Source: Lachnospiraceae bacterium
GTDB lineage: Bacteria; Bacillota; Clostridia; Lachnospirales; Lachnospiraceae
Direction of reading: 5' to 3'
NCBI GenBank assembly: GCA_022799755.1
Contig: JAAWOU010000016.1
Location: forward strand, 1-53,685
Length of the DNA: 53,685 bases
Shown: positions 40,820 through 50,171 of the stretch, in pieces
Layout of the letters: the number at the start of each line of letters is the position of its first letter
Numbering within the stretch: position 1 is the stretch's first letter
The notes under the pieces: model-generated
Told to the model about the DNA's origin: nothing
The model's input: the letters and a program-made list of their open reading frames with translations, nothing else
Database searches by the model: none
Translations under genes and position numbers: made by a program

Positions 40820-42805
40820 TTGAAGAGATTAAAATATTATTTATTGAACATGAAACCTGCCGACGAGACCTATGAGGAGATGTATGAGGGCAGGATGTGC
40901 GAGACTTACATGGACAAGGACCCGATTGTGCACAACCATGCCCTGTACTGGGACGGGGAAATCGGGTATGAAATCACCAAGAGCAATCGGCTGGAACTGT
41001 CGAAGCCCACGGTGGTGATTCATATTCCCATGCACTTTCTGAAGTTGGAGGAGGCGGGGGTGGCCGCGTTGGACTATATATTCCGCGCTTTCCTGCCCTA
41101 TGTGAGAGCTCTGAATGAGGAGAACGACAACCGCAAGCGCACGGCCAGGGAGAACGGGCACTACTTTATCTATGAGCCAGACAGCCAGGTGCTGGCCCGG
41201 AATGTGATTGCGGTGAAAGTGGTACCGCAGAAGTATTACAGGATCCTGAAAGGGGACACGGTAGAAATTCTGGACGGGCTCAGAGATAACGGCAAGGACT
41301 CTAACACGGCTGCGTGCTGCAGGATCGTTCCTGTTGACGGGGGTATGGAGGTACCGGCCTACACCTGCGTCAGCATCATGCTCCAGGTGCAGCTGCCCCT
41401 GGGCAAGCACAAGAAAGCAGCGCAGATGCTGGGCAGGGATCTGCCGGAGGCGGTGAACTGTTTTATAAACGAATTCGACCATGCCGGGCTGAGGCGGGCT
41501 CTGACTCTCTACGCCAGACAGCAGGCAATCCGCGCATGGCTCAGGGACAGCGATTACTGTGCCTTTGTGGCCAACGGAAGCATACTGCCCAGGGAGAAAG
41601 GCAGCGGTGCTCCCATGAAAGGGGCAGTGCCGTTTCAATCCACCCCGGAGGACGAGGTGGAGATAGCCGGGATCAGAGGCATGGCATTCCGGAAAGGGGT
41701 CACCGTCATCACGGGCGGCGGGTATTCGGGCAAAAGTACGCTGCTGGACGCTCTGAGCGCCGGCATCTATGATCATACGGAGGGGGACGGCAGGGAGCTT
41801 GTGATAACGGACTCCTCCGCCATGAAAATATCAGCGGAGGACGGCAGGAGCATCCGTCATGTGAATCTGTCCCCTTTTATCAAATGGATTCCGGGAGGAA
41901 ATCCGGCGGACTTTTCCACGGAGCATGCCTCAGGCTCCACCTCCCAGGCGGCGAATATCATGGAGGCGGTGGGATGGGGCGTGAAGCTTCTGATGATTGA
42001 CGAGGACAAATCCGCCACGAACTTCATGATCCAGGACGCTGTCATGAAGACATTGATCGAAAGGGAGCCCATCACGCCCTTTGTGGAGCGGGTGGGGGAG
42101 CTGGCAGAGAGACAGGGTGTGTCCACCATTCTGGTGATCGGAGGCAGCAGCGAATATCTGCAGGCGGCAGACCGTATTTATATGATGAAGGATTACGGCA
42201 TAGGTGAGGTGACCGCCGAGGCGAAAGCGCTGCAGGAAAGGCTCGGGCCGGATCCGGACAAGCCCCGGACACTGGGAGCGGCAGATGGCTTTCGGAGCGA
42301 AGACCCGATCAAACCCGAGGAGCGGTGCGGCAGCGAAACAGTAACAAAGGAGCGTCAGGCGCTGGAGCCGGCTGACTTCAGCTTCCGGGACGAAATCGAT
42401 GCGTCCCGCCTGAGCACCCGGCCGGAGGACTCCGCTACCGAGATACTGAAAGTGTCTGACCTGGGATTTCTGATTCTGGGGGAGGAACAGATCGATATCC
42501 GCATGCTCCACGACATCGCCACCATTCCCCAGCTGAATGCCATTGCCTTTTTGGTGAGGAAGCTGATCAATCGGCTAAACCCACTGGAACGCTTCCGGAC
42601 CTTTCAGTCCCAGGGACAGACGCCGGGGGACACGGCCCGATGGATCTGCAGAGAGCGGGAAGTGGAGCGGCTTTTGGAGGAAATCGGGGAGGCAGGGCTG
42701 GAGGATGCCTATTCCACTTTCTTTTCTGAGTGCTCCAGATGGATGGATATGCCCAGGAAATATGAGATTCTGGCGGTGCTGAGCCGGATGCGGCTGCGGG
42801 TCTGA
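40820..42805 (+). CDS. ABC_ATPase family protein (COG3044 / PF09818 type)
   Basis: A 661-aa cytoplasmic ATPase of the predicted ABC class. The start is TTG, eight bases after AAGGAG; the first in-frame ATG is at 40850. Residues 1-280 form the family's N-terminal domain (VVIHIPMHFLKLEE). Walker A is GGGYSGKST (about 295-303), and the ABC-like part continues with FSTEHASGSTSQAANI and KLLMIDEDKSATNFM (Walker B). The C-terminal region (about 510-661) includes LGFLILGEEQIDIRML. Members resemble UvrA-like ABC ATPases without a transporter; their role is unknown. The leader RNA upstream suggests control by translation or attenuation. Confidence 0.88.
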   Translation: MKRLKYYLLNMKPADETYEEMYEGRMCETYMDKDPIVHNHALYWDGEIGYEITKSNRLELSKPTVVIHIPMHFLKLEEAGVAALDYIFRAFLPYVRALNEENDNRKRTARENGHYFIYEPDSQVLARNVIAVKVVPQKYYRILKGDTVEILDGLRDNGKDSNTAACCRIVPVDGGMEVPAYTCVSIMLQVQLPLGKHKKAAQMLGRDLPEAVNCFINEFDHAGLRRALTLYARQQAIRAWLRDSDYCAFVANGSILPREKGSGAPMKGAVPFQSTPEDEVEIAGIRGMAFRKGVTVITGGGYSGKSTLLDALSAGIYDHTEGDGRELVITDSSAMKISAEDGRSIRHVNLSPFIKWIPGGNPADFSTEHASGSTSQAANIMEAVGWGVKLLMIDEDKSATNFMIQDAVMKTLIEREPITPFVERVGELAERQGVSTILVIGGSSEYLQAADRIYMMKDYGIGEVTAEAKALQERLGPDPDKPRTLGAADGFRSEDPIKPEERCGSETVTKERQALEPADFSFRDEIDASRLSTRPEDSATEILKVSDLGFLILGEEQIDIRMLHDIATIPQLNAIAFLVRKLINRLNPLERFRTFQSQGQTPGDTARWICREREVERLLEEIGEAGLEDAYSTFFSECSRWMDMPRKYEILAVLSRMRLRV

Positions 42806-42899
42806 AAGAGCCGCGGCCTATGGGCCGAGGGTAATGCCCGCGAAGACACCAGGCGGAGCTGCCCGTGAACGGTAAGGTGAAATCCGCAAAAACGGAAAA

Positions 42900-42968
42900 A
42901 CTACTGCAATAGTATTGACAGGGTCTTACGATTGTGATAGTATGAAAATATAAAACTATTGCAGTAGT
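42900..42968 (+). promoter_or_regulatory. Promoter flanked by two BlaI-type operators
   Basis: ACTACTGCAATAGT (42900-42913) and its exact reverse complement ACTATTGCAGTAGT (42955-42968) flank a promoter TTGACA (42915-42920), 17 bp, TAGTAT (42938-42943). The half-sites fit the ACTA...TAGT pattern of BlaI/MecI operators. The BlaI-like gene starts about 100 bp downstream, so autorepression is very likely. Confidence 0.85.
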
Positions 42969-43069
42969 ATCGGGGAACCTGAAGCAACGACGGATTTTCC
43001 GCTGGACCGCGTAGAGCGGAGATAGGAAAACAGCTAGGAAATCGGATCGGGAAAGGATGCGGATCGGAC

Positions 43070-43423
43070 ATGAAATTATTTGACTCGGAACTGAAAGTCA
43101 TGTCTGTACTTTGGAGGGAGGGAGATTCCACGGCAAAGCATGTCTCGGATATCCTGAAAGACGAAGTGGGCTGGAATATAAACACCACATATACCGTGAT
43201 CAAGAAATGCATTAAAAAAGGAGCCATTGAGCGCGTGGAACCGAATTTCCTGTGCCGCGCGCTGGTTTCCAAGGAACAGGTGCAGGCCTCGGAGACGGAT
43301 GAACTGATCGACAGAATCTATGACGGATCGGCGGATATGCTTTTTGCATCCCTGCTGAGCAGAAAGGCGCTTTCCAAGGAGCAGATTGGCAAATTAAAGA
43401 GAATTGTGGAGGAGGGAAAATAG
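43070..43423 (+). CDS. blaI: BlaI/MecI/CopY family repressor
   Basis: A 117-aa winged-helix repressor. LFDSELKVMSVLWREGDSTAKHVSDIL starts the DNA-binding domain, and NTTYTVIKKCIKKGAIERVEPNFLCRALVS is the recognition helix and wing. The C-terminal helix (about 85-117) dimerises and would hold the cleavage site for its metalloprotease partner. It binds the paired operators upstream. The next gene, the BlaR-like protease, starts three bases after its stop codon. No beta-lactamase gene is visible, so its regulon may be only this operon. Confidence 0.93.
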   Translation: MKLFDSELKVMSVLWREGDSTAKHVSDILKDEVGWNINTTYTVIKKCIKKGAIERVEPNFLCRALVSKEQVQASETDELIDRIYDGSADMLFASLLSRKALSKEQIGKLKRIVEEGK

Positions 43424-43426
43424 GGG

Positions 43427-45403
43427 ATGACTGTGGGACTGATTCAACGAAGCTTTTGTGGGGCTGTGATGATACTGGTCATCGTTGCGGTGCGGATATT
43501 GTGGCTGGATAAACTGCCCAAGAGGACATTGACCGTCCTTTGGAGCCTGGTGCTGGTCCGGCTGTTGGTGCCTTTTTCGTTCTCCTCCGTGTTCAGCCTG
43601 TACACTTTTCTGCAGACAGCCCAGAGCAGGAGCGTGTCGGACCAGTATGCGGGAGAGATGTGGGAGGGTGTGACGTTCACGGGAAATCCGCCTGCATGGA
43701 CCATGGTACAGGAACTGGCGCTGGGACAGCCTGGGGCGCCTGCGGACAAAGGGGGCGGGATGCCGATACTGCCTGCAATCTGGTGCGCCGGAGCTGTGGT
43801 CCTGATGGTGTTCTTCGCGGCGGCATACTTTCGCAGTCTGAGGAGATTTCGCGAGGCCCTGCCCGTGGAGGACGGGCAGGTGCTGCAGTGGCTGGATGAT
43901 TGCCGGGGAGGGAGAAAGGGGCTGACCAGGAGGATTTCGGTCAGACAGTCGGACGCAATTCTGGCGCCGCTGACTTATGGATGCCTGCGTCCCGTGATCC
44001 TGCTTCCACGCAGGGCGCTGGAGGACAGCGGGCGTGAACTGAAGTATATTCTCCAGCATGAATTTGTGCACATTCGCCATTGTGACGCGGTGCTGAAGCT
44101 GGCTATGGTGGCAGCTCTATGCATCCACTGGTTCAACCCGCTGGTGTGGATCATGTGCGGGCTGACGAACCGGGATATCGAGCTTGCCTGCGACGAGGGC
44201 GTTCTGCGCCGTTTCGGCGAGGAGGCCAGGGCGGGATACGCCATGACGCTGATCGGGATGGAGGAGAAGCGCGTGCTGCTGCCTCTGTACAACGGGTTCA
44301 GCAAAAATGCCATCGAAGAGAGAGTCAGCCTGATCATGAAATATAAGAAAATAAAAAATGTGGCCGTTATGGCATCGCTGATGCTGGTGGCAAGTATGGC
44401 GCTGGTGTTCGCCACCTCTGCAGAGACGGCGAAAGCCAAAGAGGATCCGGCGCAGGGCCCGGACGGTGCCTGGGGCGCAGAGCCCGACGGCGATGCCGGG
44501 GACGGACTGCCCATGGATCCGCCCCTGAGAGAGTCCCAGGAGGCAAACGGGGATCAAGATATGACGGCAGTGGATTTGGGAGCGCCCGGGGAAAGTGAAG
44601 TCATGGAGGACCGGTCCGCAGCCGAAGAGAGCGCAACAGGGGCTGACGGCGGCAGGATCAGCTATATGCAGGAGGGCATTCTCCAGGAGGAGCCGGCATA
44701 TCTGTACAGGGGGGAGGGGTTCTGTCTGCTGATTCCCGAGGAGGGGTGGAAAACGGACGAATCCAATGGATGGATGTATGAACTCAATGAGCGGGTACGG
44801 TTCTGGGTGACGGATTACAGAGGGAATACAGGGGAACAGGTCCGGGAAATCCTGGAGGCGGAGGGTTATGCCCGGACAGAACAGGACGGCATCCTGACAA
44901 AAGAATATGACGGCATGCTTCTGACCGCCAGGCTGGGCGGAAGCGGAGACGGAATTATGACGTTCCACTATGTCTATCCGGCAGAACCGGAATACGAGGA
45001 GGGTTTTGGCATTGTCCTGTCTGCCATCGCAGCAAACTTCATCGTGCTGTCGGAGGAAAAACCGAGTCTTTCGTCGGACAGGTGGCAGCTGGAGAGGATG
45101 GCTTTGGCTTTCTGGGAGGCTTATCTGACGGGAGAGACGGCAGAACTTGCACAATATCTGGCAGCGGATTACGCAGGGGACGTGGAGACATTTCCGGATG
45201 GGCAGGACGGCCATGCGGCGGCGGAGGTGGAGCTTGTGACCCTGAAAGGGCTGGATATAGGGGAGACGGAAGTGGGGGATACCGTGGAAATCTGGGCTGA
45301 GTTCCGGCCCGGGGCCCGGGCGGACTATCTGGAGAACCTGAGCATATCCGCTGTGAAAGAGCAGGACGGCTGGAAAGTCAGCGGCTATGGCCTGGAGATG
45401 TAG
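43427..45403 (+). CDS. BlaR1/MecR1-like M56 metallopeptidase with a non-penicillin-binding sensor end
   Basis: A 658-aa membrane protease that would cleave the BlaI-like repressor on signal. The first 320 residues carry four membrane helices and the M56 active site: LQHEFVHIRHCD (HExxH) and the later metal-binding segment NRDIELACDEGVL. After the last helix (about 310-330) comes an acidic linker and a roughly 230-residue outer domain (YLYRGEGFCLLIPEEGWKT ... AELAQYLAADYAGDVETF). It shows no SxxK/SxN/KTG pattern, unlike true BlaR1. The signal is therefore probably not a beta-lactam. The last 100 residues look like a DUF4829/NTF2-like fold; that is a guess. Confidence 0.88.
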   Translation: MTVGLIQRSFCGAVMILVIVAVRILWLDKLPKRTLTVLWSLVLVRLLVPFSFSSVFSLYTFLQTAQSRSVSDQYAGEMWEGVTFTGNPPAWTMVQELALGQPGAPADKGGGMPILPAIWCAGAVVLMVFFAAAYFRSLRRFREALPVEDGQVLQWLDDCRGGRKGLTRRISVRQSDAILAPLTYGCLRPVILLPRRALEDSGRELKYILQHEFVHIRHCDAVLKLAMVAALCIHWFNPLVWIMCGLTNRDIELACDEGVLRRFGEEARAGYAMTLIGMEEKRVLLPLYNGFSKNAIEERVSLIMKYKKIKNVAVMASLMLVASMALVFATSAETAKAKEDPAQGPDGAWGAEPDGDAGDGLPMDPPLRESQEANGDQDMTAVDLGAPGESEVMEDRSAAEESATGADGGRISYMQEGILQEEPAYLYRGEGFCLLIPEEGWKTDESNGWMYELNERVRFWVTDYRGNTGEQVREILEAEGYARTEQDGILTKEYDGMLLTARLGGSGDGIMTFHYVYPAEPEYEEGFGIVLSAIAANFIVLSEEKPSLSSDRWQLERMALAFWEAYLTGETAELAQYLAADYAGDVETFPDGQDGHAAAEVELVTLKGLDIGETEVGDTVEIWAEFRPGARADYLENLSISAVKEQDGWKVSGYGLEM

Positions 45404-45541
45404 ACGGGCCGGAAAAATTGTATAAAAAAGGGTATAAAATAATGCGCAGAATGGAAAACTTATATAATTGAAAAATTTTGAATATCATGATATCATAGGA
45501 ATGTGGTTATGTGGTAGGTGCATTTTTATGAGGATGATGAT

Positions 45542-46261
45542 ATGAGAATTGAACGAGTAGATGAAAAGACGGTAAAGTGCTTCCTATCCAATGAGGAATT
45601 GGAAGAATATGAGATTGATTATAAAGACTTCGTTATGCGCAGCGACAAGGCCAGGGAAGTCGTACAGGAGATCATCGAGCAGGCTGCGGAGGAGGTAGGA
45701 TACAAGCCGCCTAAGTTCGCCTTTGATTTGCAGATTATGATGCTGCCGGACCAGGGACTGATTCTGACCTTTTCGGACAGGGATCCGGAGATTAAGGAGA
45801 GCGACCAGTTCATAGAGTGTCTCAGGGAGATGAAGCGGATTCTACAGAGAACCCGGGAGAAGATCGGAGCCGGGAGCGCTGACTCCGGGGAGGAGAGCGC
45901 CGATGCTGCGGCGAAAGACAAGAACCAGAATGCGGCAGAGGGGACCAAGAGAGGCAGGGAACAGCAGGAGAGCCGGCCCGGTTTTGCCGTGTTCGCCTTT
46001 GCGGAACTGGGCAGAATCATCGAGTTCGCTTCCATGCTGCCCTCCAATCTGCAGGTGGAAAGCAGGGTGTACGTGATGGACGGACTCTATTTCCTGTATC
46101 TGTTAAAGGGCCGCGCTTCCTATGAGCGCTACAGCAGGGCTTGTATACAGGCCATGGAGTTCGCAAGCCTCTATGCGGCCGAGCCCGGCCAGACCGCACA
46201 GTTGGAGGAGCACGGAGAGTGCCTGATTGCCGAAAAGGCGCTGAAGAAGCTGCGGAGATAA
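45542..46261 (+). CDS. mecA: Adaptor protein MecA
   Basis: A 239-aa adaptor that delivers proteins to the ClpCP protease in Firmicutes. It shows the N-terminal MRIERVDEKTVKCFLSNEELEE targeting domain, an acidic low-complexity linker (about 115-150), and the C-terminal ClpC-binding domain (FAFAELGRIIEFASML ... YVMDGLYFLYL). Start 45542 has TGAGGATGAT upstream; an ATG 24 bases earlier is less likely. It is a ClpC adaptor, not the unrelated methicillin-resistance mecA. A terminator follows. Confidence 0.92.
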   Translation: MRIERVDEKTVKCFLSNEELEEYEIDYKDFVMRSDKAREVVQEIIEQAAEEVGYKPPKFAFDLQIMMLPDQGLILTFSDRDPEIKESDQFIECLREMKRILQRTREKIGAGSADSGEESADAAAKDKNQNAAEGTKRGREQQESRPGFAVFAFAELGRIIEFASMLPSNLQVESRVYVMDGLYFLYLLKGRASYERYSRACIQAMEFASLYAAEPGQTAQLEEHGECLIAEKALKKLRR

Positions 46262-46286
46262 TCGCGAGAAAAGGATTTGCGCACAG

Positions 46287-46320
46287 GCCAATGTATGTGA
46301 TTTCATATACATTGGCTTTC
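46287..46320 (+). terminator. Terminator of the MecA gene
   Basis: GCCAATGTATGTG pairs with CATATACATTGGC (one G-T pair), then TTTCGTT, 26 bp after the stop. Confidence 0.65.
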
Positions 46321-46381
46321 GTTATGGGGAAAAAGGGATTTAGGCGGCGGGGAAGAAAGGCTGCAAGGGGGCAGAGGCCAT

Positions 46382-47746
46382 ATGGCACAGAAGAGGGACA
46401 TGACAGAGGGAAAAATCGCGCTTCCGCTGGCGGCGTTCACATTGCCGCTGGTGCTGGGCAACCTGTTTCAGCTGACCTACAATGCGGCGGATTCCGTCAT
46501 TGTGGGACGATATGTGGGGGAGGAGGCTCTGGCTGCGGTAGGGACCGCCGCGCCCCTGATGAACATTGCGCTTTTATTTATCAGCGGCCTGTGCATGGGG
46601 GCAAGCATCCTGATGAGCTCCCAGTACGGCTCCAGGGATTACGCGCTGCTGTCCCGTCAGATCAGCACCACGTTTCTGGCAGGCTGCGGCTTTTCGCTGG
46701 CGTTCTCTCTGCTGACCGTCCTGCTGGCGGAGCCGCTGCTTGGGCTAATCCGGGTGCCGGAGGAGGTGATGGGGGAGGCGGGGACATATCTGCGGATAGT
46801 CTTTCTGGGCATCCTGTTCACCTTTATCTATAATTTCCTGGCCAATACCCTGCGGGCTCTGGGGGACAGCAGGACCCCGCTGTATTTCCTGATGATCAGC
46901 GCGGTGCTGAATGTCTTCGGCGATCTGCTGCTGGTGGCGGCATTGGGGCTGGGGGTGCTGGGCAGCGCGGTTTCCACAGTGGCCAGCGAGGCGGTCTGCT
47001 GTCTGCTCTGCGGCATATATATCAATCGAAAGGTGCCCCTTTTGAAACTGGGGAAAGGCTGGCTTGTCTTCGACAGAAAGCTTCTGGGACAGACGGTGTC
47101 CTACGGCAGCACCAGCGCCCTGCAGCAGGTTTGCCTGCAGGTGGGGAAAGCGATCATACAGGCCATGGTGAACACCCAGGGGGTCAGCGTCATGGCTGCC
47201 TTTACCGCCGTGAACCGGGTGGACGACTTCGCCTACACGCCCCAGCAGAACATCGGCCATGCCATGACCACTTTCATCGCCCAGAACAAGGGGGCCGGGC
47301 ATCGGGAGAGGATCAGACGGGGATTTCGGATCGGGATCGGGATCGAGGCGGCCTATTCCGTGGGCATCTGCCTTGTGATCCTGCTTGGGGCGCCTGCAAT
47401 CATGGAACTGTTCACCGGGGCGGAGGATGCGCAGGTGGTCTCGCTGGGCGTGTCCTATCTGCAAAGGATCGCGGTGATGTACTTGCTGCCGGGGTTTACC
47501 AACGGGATACAGGGGTTCTTCCGGGGGATGGGGGATCTGAAAGTCACGCTGTACAGCACGTTCATGAACATGCTGGGACGGGTGGCGGCGGTGTGGGTGC
47601 TGCTGATGGTGTTTTCCCTTGGGTTCGTGAGTTTGGCCTGGGCCAACTTTGCGGGGTGGGCTGTGATGCTGGCGTTTGAGGTGCCGCTGCTTCGGAGGCA
47701 GCTGCGGGGGCCGGAGAGCGACAAAAGGCCTGGTGATTTGGAATAA
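46382..47746 (+). CDS. MATE family efflux transporter
   Basis: A 454-aa protein with 12 membrane helices in two bundles. The opening PLAAFTLPLVLGNLFQLTYNAADSVIVGRYVGEEALAAVG is the MATE hallmark. The second bundle starts near 240 (VSYGSTSALQQVCLQVGKAIIQAMVNTQG), and AYTPQQNIGHAMTTFIAQNKGAGHRERIRRG is the conserved second-half loop. It exports drugs or metabolites using an Na+ or H+ gradient. The ribosome site is weak. It stands alone between MecA and tRNA-Lys. Confidence 0.93.
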   Translation: MAQKRDMTEGKIALPLAAFTLPLVLGNLFQLTYNAADSVIVGRYVGEEALAAVGTAAPLMNIALLFISGLCMGASILMSSQYGSRDYALLSRQISTTFLAGCGFSLAFSLLTVLLAEPLLGLIRVPEEVMGEAGTYLRIVFLGILFTFIYNFLANTLRALGDSRTPLYFLMISAVLNVFGDLLLVAALGLGVLGSAVSTVASEAVCCLLCGIYINRKVPLLKLGKGWLVFDRKLLGQTVSYGSTSALQQVCLQVGKAIIQAMVNTQGVSVMAAFTAVNRVDDFAYTPQQNIGHAMTTFIAQNKGAGHRERIRRGFRIGIGIEAAYSVGICLVILLGAPAIMELFTGAEDAQVVSLGVSYLQRIAVMYLLPGFTNGIQGFFRGMGDLKVTLYSTFMNMLGRVAAVWVLLMVFSLGFVSLAWANFAGWAVMLAFEVPLLRRQLRGPESDKRPGDLE

Positions 47747-47937
47747 GCCAAATAAGTCTGATCGGAGCAGTTTCTCTCAGCCCTGAAAGGGAAAATTTCG
47801 TACTGATTTTGCTTTGAAAAAATTTTTAAAAAAATTTAAAAAATTTGCAAAAAACACTTGCATTTATGGACGTAATCATATATAATTTATTTTGTTCTTG
47901 TGAGAGACACCGCAAAGCAATGCGGCACATAAGAGAT

Positions 47938-48010
47938 GCGCCATTAGCTCAGTTGGTAGAGCACCTGACTCTTAATCAGGGTGTCCAGGGTTCGAGCCCC
48001 TGATGGCGCA
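47938..48010 (+). tRNA. tRNA-Lys (anticodon CTT), integration target
   Basis: A 73-nt cloverleaf: acceptor GCGCCAT/ATGGCGC, discriminator A, anticodon stem CCTGA/TCAGG with loop CTCTTAA, T-loop TTCGAGC. From 47968 on, the sequence is repeated 3.0 kb downstream, so the 3' part of this gene is one end of an integrated element. Confidence 0.95.
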
Positions 48011-48061
48011 TTGTAAGGACTGTTTTTGAGGACATATGAGCCTTGGGGACGGTTCTTTTTT
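47968..48061 (+). repeat. Left attachment repeat (attL)
   Basis: 94 bp identical to 50970-51063. It comprises the tRNA-Lys 3' half from the anticodon loop onward plus 51 bp of downstream sequence ending in a T run. Confidence 0.92.
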
Positions 48062-48228
48062 TGTGGCCGGAGGAGGATGCGGAAAAAATCAGGTAGTGCC
48101 GGCGGGCATGGGAGATAACGGATAAGAGAGTGGAAAAAGACGCAAAGACGACTGCAGAACCAGACCGAAAACCGATAAAGAAAATCCGGAAACGGAACCT
48201 GCAGGGCCATATCAAGGCGACATGGCAG

Positions 48229-49137
48229 TCAGGACTCCGCGCCCGGATCCGAAAGCCCCAACTTGTCCAAGTGGGATATGGAATCGCGGCTTGCTATGAC
48301 CTCATAGGCAAAGTGGAGGTAGCGCCTGGTGGTTTCAACATCCTCATGGCCCATGATGTACATGAGGCGATATATGTCCACTTGACCCTTGTGCTCATAT
48401 TGATCAATGCAGTAATTGGTGGCGAAGTTGTGTCGGAGTTTATGGGAAGAAAGCTCAAAGGGCAGGCGGCCAGCCAGTTTGGCAACCATAAGCTTAACAG
48501 CATTCCCGGTCAGGGACTCTCCGCGGCGGTTTACAAAGAGCACATCCGAATGATAAGGACACATGGCAACATAGCCATTCATGAAACGCTGTGTCAGGAG
48601 GCCCAGCGGAACCGTGCGCTCCTTATCGCCCTTACCACGAACAACCATCCGGTTATCGGCATAGGATATCCGGGAGCGGCGGAGCGTACAGACTTCAGAC
48701 TGGCGCAGGCCGCTGTCATACATGAGGGCGATAATGCATTTATTGCGCAGAACCATCCAGTCGGACTCCGCAGTGATAGAGCCAAAGATGGCACTGACCT
48801 CCGGTTCTGTGTAAATACGAACCTCGCGTTTTGGGGACTTTGGCACTTTCACTTTCCTAGCATCATAGGACGCTCCATACTCTGCCTGGGCCCAGCGGAG
48901 GAATATTTTCACATGGCGTACGTAAGTAGCCCGGGTGGAGCGGCTAAGGGGCTTCTTCAGGAGCCGCAGGATATACTGCTGGACATCTTCCTGACGCACA
49001 TCCGGAAACGGCCTGGAGGGGCCTACAAAGGCCACGAAAGGGGAAACGAAATCCCTATAGGCAGTTATGGTCTTATGGGACAGATCGGAAAGCTGTCTTG
49101 ACAGGATGAAGTTGTCAAATGCTTCCTGAACCGTCAT
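48229..49137 (-). CDS. Tyrosine recombinase / integrase
   Basis: A 302-aa XerC/D-like integrase. The N-terminal SAM-like core-binding domain is at about 1-90. The catalytic domain shows the first Arg in SGLRQSEVCTL, then HKLRHNFAT (His-x-x-Arg) and GHEDVETTRRYLH (His...Tyr nucleophile). All catalytic residues are present, so the enzyme looks active. It sits next to the tRNA-Lys end of the element and would recombine the 94-bp repeats. Its ATG overlaps the Rep stop codon (ATGA), so the two genes are translationally coupled. Confidence 0.93.
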   Translation of the reverse strand: MTVQEAFDNFILSRQLSDLSHKTITAYRDFVSPFVAFVGPSRPFPDVRQEDVQQYILRLLKKPLSRSTRATYVRHVKIFLRWAQAEYGASYDARKVKVPKSPKREVRIYTEPEVSAIFGSITAESDWMVLRNKCIIALMYDSGLRQSEVCTLRRSRISYADNRMVVRGKGDKERTVPLGLLTQRFMNGYVAMCPYHSDVLFVNRRGESLTGNAVKLMVAKLAGRLPFELSSHKLRHNFATNYCIDQYEHKGQVDIYRLMYIMGHEDVETTRRYLHFAYEVIASRDSISHLDKLGLSDPGAES

Positions 49138-50171
49138 ATGGCACCCCGCTTATCGAATGGAGCAACGACGCCAGGAGGGAGCGGCAGAAAGGAGTCCCTG
49201 CAGGAGAGCCCCGCATTGCGAATCATATCGGAGCAGTCTTTGTATTTAGACATAGGCAGGGAGAACCGATGAAAGCCGGAATCATCTTTCCAGTGATACA
49301 TAACGGTACGAATACGCCTGCGAAGTTGGTCAAAGGTTTCAATGGAACGCTCCGACATGTCCTGGACATTCCGGTTATAGACCTGTTCCGGAGCATAAAC
49401 ACTAGTCAGATGAACCTCATTCCAGAGGGTAGAGACATTATGATAGCGCGAATGGACATCCGAAACATATACGTCCAGCAGAGTCAGGAGGAAGTTATAG
49501 GAGAACTGTCCCCGATATTCGTCCATGAAGAGCACAGGCTGGCACATGTAGCCGTCAAAGCAGCCGGTGCCATAGTCGGTCATGAAATAGACCTGGTCAG
49601 AACCGCTCTGCCCAAAATGCCACACCACATCAACCTCGCGGGAATGCCCGACATCCTGACGGCACTTGTCACGGTAAGCGGAGACTATGATATCCTCATA
49701 TCTGCGATAAGAGAGGGACATGGCCATAATTTCTCTAGGAGACTTACCGGAATTCAAGAGTTCCTCTATGACCTCCAAATCCCTGCGCTGACCCTGGCAA
49801 CCCTTAATCTCGCCATGCCGGGAAGTGGCAATAACCTTTTCACCTTTCTCCTCAAACTTACCGCGCTTATTGATATAATCTTCAGCTTGTTCCTTACTGC
49901 CTTTTGTAGGTTCAAAATGCGTGCCCGGAGCATAACTATTCTTCACTGCAGAGAACCGCATGGTCTTTACGTCCTCCAGAACCATGTGCATATGTTTCAG
50001 GCCATCGGCAGAGATGCAGTAAATCCAAGCACCAGTCCGAGACGGACTGACAGATATCCATTCATCAATTGCAAAAGAGTTGGAATGGCTTATCGAAAAA
50101 CATATAGAGGAGTACGAAAAAGAACATGGAGAAATAAAGACTCTAGTAACAATAACCACAGACAAAGACAC
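49134..50171 (-). pseudogene. CRESS-type replication initiator (HUH endonuclease + SF3 helicase), damaged
   Basis: Credible coding starts near 50060 and gives about 310 aa. HUH motif II is LKHMHMVLED; motif III with the nicking tyrosine is EDYINKRGKFEEKGE. The helicase part follows with VVWHFGQSGS, Walker B QPVLFMDEYRG and motif C LWNEVHLTSV. Two faults stand out: the stretch between GQSGS and DQVYFMTDY lacks the GKT of Walker A, as if 15-20 codons were deleted; and the N-terminal region with motif I is missing, its place taken by antisense of an AT-rich frame. Hence a former rolling-circle Rep, probably inactive as a helicase. Confidence 0.75.

Noticed and set aside
40540..40875. 111-aa frame between the leader RNA and the ABC_ATPase
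   Set aside because: It starts inside the terminator hairpin region, has unnatural composition and overlaps the ATPase start in another frame.
45542..46261. Methicillin-resistance mecA linked to the BlaI/BlaR pair
   Set aside because: The product is the ClpC adaptor MecA, a different protein of the same name; it has no transpeptidase domain.
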